From an uncultured Phycisphaerae bacterium (GTDB taxonomy: Bacteria > Planctomycetota > Phycisphaerae > Sedimentisphaerales > Anaerohalosphaeraceae): a stretch of 5,076 bases of DNA. The notes beneath the pieces are model-generated. The model was not told the origin of the DNA and ran no database searches. It saw nothing but the letters and a program-made list of their open reading frames with translations. The DNA is taken from NCBI GenBank assembly GCA_937920485.1, contig CALETL010000184.1, positions 1-5,076 on the forward strand, written 5' to 3'. Below, one piece after another: positions 1 through 5,076 of the stretch (the stretch's first letter is position 1; each line of letters begins with the position of its first letter). Position numbers and translations under genes: made by a program.

Positions 1-1722
1 GGCTGTTCGCGTCAAATAATCTAACAGCATAGCCCCCATGCCCCTATCCTGCCATTCGTCCTGCACGATAAATGCTACCTCAGCAACTTGCGTTTTGGGA
101 TCCAGAAAATACTGAGCAATCGCAACGATCTCTTCGTTCCCCTCCGCCCCGGGTACCACGCCGACAAACGCCAGATTTTGCTCATAGTCGATGTTCGTCA
201 GTTTCTGCACGTCTTTATGTGGAAATGTTGTCGTATGCGTAAAATAGCGTTTTTTCACCGAATCGGTCGAAAGCGAATACAGCATTTCTGAAAGAGCCGA
301 CTCATCCGTCGGCTTAACCGGCCGAAAGAAGATCTCTGTCCCGTCCTTAACGGTGTCATACCGTTCCAGTTCCTGGGGATAACGGACTTTGTCCCATTCC
401 AGTTCAATCTGATCGGCCTGAACATACCCTTGAGCTTTAGCTGCCTGGATGAGTTCTTTACGGAATTTCGGATGTGCGATATTGATCAGGGAGAGCACAC
501 GCTCACGGATCGATTTCCCGTGCAGATACGCGATCCCATATTCAGTCACCACATAATGCACATCGCCGCGGGTGGTCACCACACCAGCTCCTTCTGTCAA
601 TTTAGGAACAATTCGCGAAATGGTGTCATCTTTGGCTGTCGAAGGCATTGCAATAATCGGTTTTCCGCCCCGCGACCGGGCACATCCGCGGATAAAATCA
701 ACCTGTCCGCCGATACCACTGTAAAACCGATAGCCCAACGAATCCGAACACACTTGCCCCGTTAGGTCGATTTCCAGACCGACATTGATTCCCACCATTT
801 TATCATGCTGAGCAATGATGAATGGATCGTTTACATATTCAGTCGGATGAAATTCAAAGAAAGGGTTATTGTCAATATAATCATAAAGTTTTTGCGATCC
901 CATGCAAAAACTGGCAACAACCTTGCCATGATTGATCGTTTTTTTAGAGCATGTCACCGCACCGCAATCCACCAGTTCGATGATCCAGTCGCCGAACATC
1001 TCAGTATGGACGCCAAGTTCCTTTTTGTCGTGCAGAAACTCTGCCATGGCCTGCGGAATACGTCCAATACCGCACTCAATAGTGCTGCCATCCTCAACCA
1101 ACCGTGCCAAATTCCGCCCGATAGACCGAAGCACATCAGTTGGCGCATCGGGTTCAACGGTAATCATCGGCTCATCACATGGGACCATTGCGTCAATCTT
1201 GTTAACGTGAATAAAACTGCTGCCCATTGTCCGGGGCATGTTCTGGTTAATCTGGGCGATGATATATTTCGCATTTGCAGCCGCAGATTTAACAATGTCA
1301 ACCGACACCCCTAAACTGCACAAACCATTTACATCCGGCGGCGTTATAGAAATCAACGCCACATCCAGTGCAATACGGCCGCTTTCAAATTGACGTGGAA
1401 TATCCGACAGGAAAATAGGCGTATAATCACCGATGCCTTGCTGAAATGCCCCGCGCACATTTTCAGCGATAAAAAAACTGTTCATCTTAAATTTTTCACG
1501 AAACTGTTCTGAGGCATAAGGAGCCGCACCCATCGTCAGCAATTGAATAATATGAGCATCGTAAACATGGTCACCATGGTCTACAAGAGAATGTACCAAA
1601 TGTTGCGGTTGCCCGCATCCAGTACCGATGAAGATGCTGTCCCCCGGCTTTATCATCTTGATTGCTTCTTTGGATGATTTGATCAGGTAATCGTACTTTT
1701 GTTTCCAGTCAAATGTATTCAT
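1..1722 (-). CDS. Acetyl-CoA hydrolase/CoA-transferase fused to a GNAT acetyltransferase domain (3' end off window)
   Basis: The frame is open from an ATG at 1722 to the window edge: 574 codons, no stop. Upstream, GAGAGGA lies 7 nt before ATG and supports this start. Residues 1 to about 430 are a class I CoA-transferase of the acetyl-CoA hydrolase/4-hydroxybutyrate CoA-transferase family. Seen: IAQINQNMPRTMG (155-167), ELGVHTEMFGDW (235-246), whose Glu241 by family knowledge should form the glutamyl-CoA intermediate, the glycine-rich SGIGGQVDFIRG (335-346), and GAGVVTTRGDVHYVVTEYG (378-396). Such enzymes move CoA between short acids or hydrolyse acyl-CoA in the cytoplasm. From about residue 464 (EIFFRPVKPTDE) a GNAT domain begins. 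Its acetyl-CoA loop reads QDRGMG (558-563). The end of the GNAT domain lies outside the window; full-length relatives are roughly 630 residues. It is the second gene of an operon with the synthetase, 44 bp downstream of its stop. The acyl substrate cannot be told from sequence; the two-domain family assignment is firm. Confidence 0.93.
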   Translation of the reverse strand, partial: MNTFDWKQKYDYLIKSSKEAIKMIKPGDSIFIGTGCGQPQHLVHSLVDHGDHVYDAHIIQLLTMGAAPYASEQFREKFKMNSFFIAENVRGAFQQGIGDYTPIFLSDIPRQFESGRIALDVALISITPPDVNGLCSLGVSVDIVKSAAANAKYIIAQINQNMPRTMGSSFIHVNKIDAMVPCDEPMITVEPDAPTDVLRSIGRNLARLVEDGSTIECGIGRIPQAMAEFLHDKKELGVHTEMFGDWIIELVDCGAVTCSKKTINHGKVVASFCMGSQKLYDYIDNNPFFEFHPTEYVNDPFIIAQHDKMVGINVGLEIDLTGQVCSDSLGYRFYSGIGGQVDFIRGCARSRGGKPIIAMPSTAKDDTISRIVPKLTEGAGVVTTRGDVHYVVTEYGIAYLHGKSIRERVLSLINIAHPKFRKELIQAAKAQGYVQADQIELEWDKVRYPQELERYDTVKDGTEIFFRPVKPTDESALSEMLYSLSTDSVKKRYFTHTTTFPHKDVQKLTNIDYEQNLAFVGVVPGAEGNEEIVAIAQYFLDPKTQVAEVAFIVQDEWQDRGMGAMLLDYLTRTA

Positions 1723-1766
1723 TGTTCCGTCCTCTCGAACGATAGTTTGTATAAAATAGCGCGGTT

Positions 1767-3878
1767 TTATCGCGGCTCAAGTGTCATCATCGCATCCACA
1801 GCGATCGGAGTTGTTCCCTCCCGACCAACCACAAATGGATTAATATCCATTTCTTTGATCTGAGGGAATTCCGTCACCAATTGAGATAATCGCTGCAATG
1901 CTTCGGCGATCGCGCCAATATCCACACCCGTTTCGCTGGGAGTTCCCTTTAAGACGTCATAGGTTTTGGTACGGACCAGCATTTCACGCGCCTCATTGGC
2001 TGTCAGCGGAGCAGGATAAAAGACAACATCCTCAAGCACTTCCACCAGTTTACCACCCATACCAAACATCATCAGCGGTCCAAAGCGAGGATCACGATTC
2101 ATCCCTAAAATAACTTCTCGTCCGGACGTACACATTTGTTCGACGCAAATGCCGAGAATGTTTGCGTCCGGCACCTTCCTGGGGATGCGATACATCATCA
2201 GGTCAAAAACATCGACCACTTCCTGTTTACTGTTCACATTGGTTTTAACACCGCCGACCTCTGTCTTATGCAGGATATCCGGCGACCAAATTTTCAGCAC
2301 CACCGGATAACCAATTTGCTTTGCAATATTAGCGGCTTGTTCGGGCGTTGTCGCCACACCTCCCTGCGGAGTTACAAAACCGTATGCCTCCAAAATCTCC
2401 TTGGCCTCCATCTCACCAACTTCACACTGCTGCATCCGACTGTGCCGCTCGATAATACGTTCAACTTTTCGCCGGTTCACATTAAAGAGTTTCACGACTC
2501 TTTTGGGTCTGTTTTTCCAGGTTGCATACCGGCACATGACACGAATTGCCTTGACGGCATCTTCCGGCGAATCATACGGCGGGATCATGCCTTCGCGAAG
2601 AATCGCAACGGCCTCTGCCACGCGGCCGGCTCCCAGAAAGCAAGCTAAGATGGGTTTTTTGTTACCGTTTTCATTCGCCACACGAACGATGGCCCTGGCT
2701 GTTTCTGCACATTCAGTCATCGCATGCGGACTTAACAGGATTAATACAGTATCGGTATTGGGGTCATCCAGCACGGTCCTTAGAGCAAACTCATAGCGAT
2801 TCACCAAAGCATCCCCCAACAGATCAATGGGGTTATTAATGCTCGCCGCCCGGGAAAGTTCTTCTGACGAAGTCAGTTTATCCTTGGTTTCAGGTGCAAA
2901 TTGCGCCAACTCCAGACCGGTTCGTTCAATCGCATCCGTTGCCATAATACCCGCACCGCCCGCATTTGCGATCACCGCAACCTTCGTCCCTTTGGGTAAC
3001 GGCTGATAGGCAAACGCTCGTGCAAAATCGAGCTGATCTTTGATCGACTCACAACGAATCACTCCCGCGCGCTCAAAAACACATTCGTAGGCACTTTCGG
3101 CCCCTGCCAATCGACCCGTATGAGATGACGCCGCACGCGCTCCGGCCTCTGTAAAGCCCGCCTTCATTAACAGAATGGGTTTTTCCCGACTGATACGCTC
3201 AGCTTGCCGAATAAACGCATCGCCATCGGCGATTGTTTCCAGATAACCGGCAATGACTTTGGTGTCCGGGTCCTCTCCTAATGCTCGAATGATCGTTAAC
3301 TCGTCAACATCGGCTTTATTGCCAATACTGATCAACTTGCTGAATCCCAGATGGGTACCCCCTACCATATCCACGATTGCGGCAAGCAATGAGCCGGACT
3401 GAGAAAAATAACCAATCGAACCAGCCGCAGGCAAGTCTCCTCCAAAGCTTGCGTTTAATTTTTGTTTGGGCACCATTAAGCCAATGCAGTTTGGCCCAAT
3501 GATACGGATGCCGGCGTTTTTGGCAATACGGACGACTGTTTTTTCAAGTTCTGCACCCTTGGCTCCGGATTCCTTGAATCCCGAAGCAATGATGATCACG
3601 GCCTTGATGCCCAAATCCACACAATCCTGCATAACTTTAGGGACATGTTTTGCGGCAATCACCAAGACAGCCAAATCCGGAGCCTGTCCGATTGATTTCA
3701 AGTCCGGATATACTTTTTGGCCCAGTATTTCATCTGAGGTTGGGTTGACAGGAAAGATATCACCCGGAAATCCCGCCTTAAGCAGACCGGCAAGGATTTC
3801 ATAGCCAACCTTGCCCTCTTTGCGGGAAGCACCGACGATAGCTATGGATCGGGGTTCAAAGAAATGGTTCAGGCTCAT
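1767..3878 (-). CDS. ADP-forming acyl-CoA (acetate-CoA) synthetase, fused alpha and beta subunits
   Basis: A complete 703-residue protein from ATG at 3878 to TAA at 1767, with an AGAGGA ribosome site 5 nt upstream. It belongs to the NDP-forming acyl-CoA synthetase superfamily: acyl-CoA + ADP + Pi to acid + CoA + ATP, reversible, cytoplasmic. Domains in order: CoA-binding Rossmann fold (about 5-135, SIAIVGASRKEGKVG at 11-25, IIGPNCIG at 126-133), succinyl-CoA-ligase-like domain (about 150-290, YFSQSGSL at 157-164), a further ligase-like region (about 295-460), and an ATP-grasp (about 485-700). The phosphohistidine motif SSHTGRLAG gives His253; Glu214 in GYLE is the likely partner of the phosphohistidine. 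The ATP-grasp has ILHKTEVGGV, whose His537 matches the second phosphohistidine known in archaeal acetyl-CoA synthetases, and a terminal EMDINPFVV. All expected catalytic residues are present. Unlike Pat/YfiQ-type proteins it has no GNAT tail. Acetate is the commonest substrate, but other acids are possible. It is the first gene of the operon with the CoA-transferase. Confidence 0.95.
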   Translation of the reverse strand: MSLNHFFEPRSIAIVGASRKEGKVGYEILAGLLKAGFPGDIFPVNPTSDEILGQKVYPDLKSIGQAPDLAVLVIAAKHVPKVMQDCVDLGIKAVIIIASGFKESGAKGAELEKTVVRIAKNAGIRIIGPNCIGLMVPKQKLNASFGGDLPAAGSIGYFSQSGSLLAAIVDMVGGTHLGFSKLISIGNKADVDELTIIRALGEDPDTKVIAGYLETIADGDAFIRQAERISREKPILLMKAGFTEAGARAASSHTGRLAGAESAYECVFERAGVIRCESIKDQLDFARAFAYQPLPKGTKVAVIANAGGAGIMATDAIERTGLELAQFAPETKDKLTSSEELSRAASINNPIDLLGDALVNRYEFALRTVLDDPNTDTVLILLSPHAMTECAETARAIVRVANENGNKKPILACFLGAGRVAEAVAILREGMIPPYDSPEDAVKAIRVMCRYATWKNRPKRVVKLFNVNRRKVERIIERHSRMQQCEVGEMEAKEILEAYGFVTPQGGVATTPEQAANIAKQIGYPVVLKIWSPDILHKTEVGGVKTNVNSKQEVVDVFDLMMYRIPRKVPDANILGICVEQMCTSGREVILGMNRDPRFGPLMMFGMGGKLVEVLEDVVFYPAPLTANEAREMLVRTKTYDVLKGTPSETGVDIGAIAEALQRLSQLVTEFPQIKEMDINPFVVGREGTTPIAVDAMMTLEPR

Positions 3879-3910
3879 GCCTTCCTCTTGTAATTTAATT
3901 TGAATACCAT
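3875..3910 (-). other. Candidate 11-codon leader ORF overlapping the synthetase start
   Basis: The minus strand reads ATG at 3910, ten more codons (peptide MVFKLNYKRKA) and TGA at 3877-3875, which overlaps the synthetase ATG in an ATGA junction. The synthetase ribosome site lies inside this ORF. An AAGGA sits about 11 nt before its ATG, a weak position. If translated it would couple translation of the synthetase to leader reading. The peptide has no run of one regulatory amino acid, so classic attenuation is not suggested. An ORF this short can arise by chance. Confidence 0.2.
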
Positions 3911-3926
3911 CGTCTGCTACTTCCTT

Positions 3927-3938
3927 TGAAAGCTTTCA
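3927..3938. promoter_or_regulatory. Perfect 12-bp palindrome TGAAAGCTTTCA, candidate operator
   Basis: The two halves TGAAAG and CTTTCA are exact reverse complements with no spacer. The site lies immediately downstream of the candidate -10 box, about +1 to +12 of the predicted transcript, where a bound dimeric repressor would block initiation. As RNA it could not form a normal hairpin because there is no loop, so a protein site on DNA is the better reading. No regulator gene is in the window, and the site occurs here only once. Confidence 0.3.
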
Positions 3939-3945
3939 CATCCCT

Positions 3946-3974
3946 GATATACCTTAAAATTCCGGTTTTGTAAA
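3946..3974 (-). promoter_or_regulatory. Candidate sigma70 promoter of the synthetase-transferase operon
   Basis: On the minus strand TTTACA (3974-3969, five of six to the -35 consensus) is followed after exactly 17 bp by TATATC (3951-3946, four of six to the -10 consensus). Transcription would start near 3939, giving a leader of about 60 nt before the ATG at 3878. A short inverted repeat, ATAAC (3978-3982) and GTTAT (3995-3999), lies just upstream of the -35 and could be a regulator site, though its arms are only 5 bp. The region is AT-rich, so a chance match cannot be excluded. Confidence 0.45.
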
Positions 3975-4045
3975 GAGATAACCCTTTTTGTATAGTTATT
4001 TAAGTGGAATATTTATCAGCCGGGGCATCTGCCGACTCTGGGCCC

Positions 4046-4073
4046 TGCCTGCTAAAAAAAGTCTTTACAGGCA
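4046..4073 (+). repeat. Imperfect inverted repeat around the tRNA promoter -35 box
   Basis: TGCCTG-C-TAAA (4046-4056) pairs with TTTACAGGCA (4064-4073), a 10-bp stem with one bulged C and a 7-nt loop. The right arm contains the -35 hexamer of the tRNA promoter and the left half contains the A-tract just upstream. It has no following T-run, so it is not an intrinsic terminator on the plus strand. It may be a protein site or merely a by-product of the promoter sequence. Confidence 0.3.
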
Positions 4074-4092
4074 AGGAAGTTATCTTTATAAT
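4054..4092 (+). promoter_or_regulatory. Strong sigma70 promoter for tRNA-Thr, with an UP-like A-tract
   Basis: TTTACA (4064-4069) and a perfect TATAAT (4087-4092) are separated by the ideal 17 bp. Transcription should start near 4099, leaving a leader of about 18 nt before the mature tRNA at 4117. Seven consecutive A residues at 4054-4060 fall about 39-45 bp upstream of the start, where the alpha subunit of RNA polymerase contacts proximal UP elements. The stretch between -10 and start (TTTGGTAT) is not GC-rich, so the usual stringent-control discriminator is not evident. Confidence 0.75.
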
Positions 4093-4116
4093 TTGGTATC
4101 GTCTTATTTTTTCGAT

Positions 4117-4188
4117 GCCGAGGTAGCTCAACGGTAGAGCACAGCTTTCGTAAAGCTGGGGTTGAGGGTTCAATTCCCTTCTTCGGCT
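4117..4188 (+). tRNA. tRNA-Thr, anticodon CGT (reads ACG)
   Basis: A full cloverleaf folds by hand. Acceptor GCCGAGG (4117-4123) pairs with CTTCGGC (4181-4187) with one G-U pair. The D stem is GCTC/GAGC (4126-4129, 4137-4140) with a short 7-nt loop containing GG. The anticodon stem CAGCT/AGCTG (4142-4146, 4154-4158) encloses TTCGTAA with CGT at 4149-4151. The variable loop is GGGTT. The T stem GAGGG/CCCTT (4164-4168, 4176-4180) encloses TTCAATT. The discriminator is T at 4188. The 3' CCA is not encoded (TGTCA follows), so a CCA-adding enzyme is needed. It is a single tRNA on the strand opposite to all protein genes here, with its own promoter. Confidence 0.95.
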
Positions 4189-4197
4189 GTCACAGCC
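4185..4197 (+). repeat. Inverted repeat GGCTG-TCA-CAGCC at the tRNA 3' end
   Basis: The last three acceptor bases, the discriminator and one trailer base (GGCTG, 4185-4189) are followed after three bases by the exact complement CAGCC (4193-4197). In the precursor this 5-bp hairpin would compete with the tRNA acceptor stem. No T-run follows, so it is not a standard terminator. The 3-nt loop is tight and the 7-bp acceptor stem should win, so an effect on 3' processing is only a possibility. Confidence 0.3.
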
Positions 4198-4199
4198 AC

Positions 4200-4216
4200 A
4201 AAATCACACCCGTGAT
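4200..4216 (-). terminator. Weak hairpin after the RND permease stop
   Basis: Directly after the TAG stop the minus strand reads ATCAC-GGGT-GTGAT (4216-4203), a 5-bp stem with a 4-nt loop, followed by only three more T residues (4202-4200). Its position fits a terminator for the efflux gene, but the stem is short, AT-containing and the T-run poor, so termination is probably inefficient. Confidence 0.22.
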
Positions 4217-5076
4217 CTATTCGGGATTAACCAAAACGTATAAAACAGGAAGAACGATCAACTCAAGTATTAATGAGCTGATCATGCCGCCAAATATGAC
4301 AACGACAAGAGGCTTTTGTATCTCGGCCCCGGAACCCGTTGCATAAAGCATGGGCAATAGCCCCAATAAGGTGGTCATGGTCGTCATGACCAGGGGTCGC
4401 ACTCTTAAGAAACAGGCTTTGTAAACGGCGTCGAGAGTCTTTAAGCCCTTTTTGCGTAACTGATCACAAAAACTAATCAGCACCAGTGCATCTTCCACGG
4501 CTACACCTAAGACCGCGATGAAACCAATCGTGGCTGCTACGCTTAAATGGATTCCAAAGATATACATTGCCGCAATGCCTCCAATGACTGCAAAGGGCAA
4601 ATTCACCATGATCAGTGTTGCACTGCGAAACGACCCCAGAGCACTTACCAACAAAACGAAAATCAACAGAAGGACGATGGGGACAACAATCGATAAACGC
4701 TTCATCGCACGCTGCATATTTTCAAACTGGCCTCCCCAAACCAGGCGATAACCGCTGGGTAACTCCTGTTCGATTTCAGCCAACTTCTGCTGTGCCTCCA
4801 GGACAAAACCACCAACATCTCTATCTCGCACATTACATTCAACGATCAGTTTCCTTCGTGAATCTTCGCGCGTTATTCTTGCCGGCGCTTCTACCAGATC
4901 AACGCTTGCCACTTCTGACAGAGGAACACTATAGCCCAAAGGACTGGCGATCAAGACGGCTTCAAGCGTTTCCTGGCCCTGCCGTACATATTCAGGCAGC
5001 CGTACAACAATATCCACCGGCCATAAATTCTCATATAGGACAGACGCAGATTTGCCTGCAACGGCCGCCTCGAGCA
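4217..5076 (-). CDS. Heavy-metal-type RND efflux permease (CusA/CzcA family), C-terminal part
   Basis: The reading frame stays open from the right edge to TAG at 4219-4217, giving 285 complete codons. An in-frame GTG at 5017 is internal, because homology continues upstream (GKSAS at visible residues 7-11, VDIVVRLPE at 20-28). Family members are about 1,000-1,050 residues, so roughly the last quarter is present. Seen: periplasmic porter-domain end with RITREDSRRK and NVRDRD, then WGGQFENMQRA (113-123), then five hydrophobic segments at about 127-147, 151-174, 178-203, 225-247 and 255-282, matching TM8-TM12. These pumps form inner-membrane trimers and use proton import to export ions such as Cu, Ag, Zn, Co or Cd, with a membrane-fusion protein and an outer-membrane channel. 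TM10 carries Glu194-Asp195. The first is at the place of the proton-relay glutamate of E. coli CusA, but the CusA lysine in RVRPK is Leu228 here. The metal-selecting TM4 is outside the window, so the substrate cannot be assigned. Partner genes are probably to the right. Confidence 0.92.
   Translation of the reverse strand, partial: LEAAVAGKSASVLYENLWPVDIVVRLPEYVRQGQETLEAVLIASPLGYSVPLSEVASVDLVEAPARITREDSRRKLIVECNVRDRDVGGFVLEAQQKLAEIEQELPSGYRLVWGGQFENMQRAMKRLSIVVPIVLLLIFVLLVSALGSFRSATLIMVNLPFAVIGGIAAMYIFGIHLSVAATIGFIAVLGVAVEDALVLISFCDQLRKKGLKTLDAVYKACFLRVRPLVMTTMTTLLGLLPMLYATGSGAEIQKPLVVVIFGGMISSLILELIVLPVLYVLVNPE

Noticed and set aside
805..1314. 169-codon plus-strand open frame, with overlapping 92- and 67-codon frames
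   Set aside because: It lies wholly inside the CoA-transferase gene on the opposite strand, whose translation shows clear family motifs. The plus-strand product has no recognisable domain.
1755..1778. CGCG-GTTTTAT-CGCG inverted repeat at the synthetase stop as an operon-splitting terminator
   Set aside because: The stem is only 4 bp and overlaps the coding end, with no T-run. The 44-bp gap and good downstream ribosome site fit co-transcription better.
2136..2796. Plus-strand open frames of 170 and 131 codons
   Set aside because: They are antisense shadows of the synthetase, with no recognisable protein features.
4022..4036. GGCA-TC-TGCC hairpin in the GC-rich block upstream of the tRNA promoter
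   Set aside because: The 2-nt loop is too small and the stem short; no T-run follows, so I do not call it a structure.
4117..4216. tRNA 3' end as an integration site of a mobile element
   Set aside because: No integrase, no second copy of the tRNA 3' end and no phage-like gene is visible; the next gene is an ordinary efflux permease.
5015..5017. GTG as the start of a short 266-codon RND protein
   Set aside because: The frame stays open upstream to the window edge and the RND-family sequence continues through it (GKSAS then VDIVVRLPE), so GTG is an internal valine codon.

Overview
The window carries four supportable genes. A two-gene, minus-strand operon occupies the left three quarters: a fused-subunit ADP-forming acyl-CoA synthetase (703 residues), followed 44 bp downstream by a CoA-transferase/hydrolase with a C-terminal GNAT acetyltransferase domain that runs off the left edge. 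A plus-strand tRNA-Thr (anticodon CGT) follows, then the 3' end of a minus-strand heavy-metal-type RND efflux permease that runs off the right edge. Base composition is moderate. From general knowledge, CoA-transferase/GNAT fusions beside ADP-forming synthetases are common in anaerobes of the former Deltaproteobacteria (Desulfobacterota, including sulfate reducers and syntrophs), so that is the most likely source. This is inference; there is no rRNA or marker protein here to prove it.

Layout: 1-1722 CoA-transferase-GNAT (minus, 3' end missing); 1723-1766 short spacer holding its ribosome binding site; 1767-3878 ADP-forming acyl-CoA synthetase (minus); 3879-4116 divergent control region with a candidate synthetase promoter on the minus strand, a perfect 12-bp palindrome at its predicted start point, a possible 11-codon leader ORF overlapping the synthetase start, and a near-consensus sigma70 promoter for the tRNA on the plus strand; 4117-4188 tRNA-Thr; 4189-4216 tiny convergent spacer; 4217-5076 RND permease C-terminal part (minus, 5' end missing).

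The operon genes handle the same kind of metabolite. The synthetase couples an acyl-CoA thioester (probably acetyl-CoA) to ADP/ATP, with the free acid as the other product. The transferase can move CoA between acids or hydrolyse acyl-CoA. Together they would set the balance of acetate, acyl-CoA and ATP. The appended GNAT domain resembles that of Pat-type protein acetyltransferases, in which it is fused to a synthetase-like domain. Here it sits on the neighbouring transferase instead, which suggests a link between acyl-CoA level and lysine acylation. The tRNA and efflux genes look functionally unrelated. I see no CRISPR array, insertion sequence, phage gene or defence system. The points most worth a second look are the fusion arrangement and the control region at 3879-4116.
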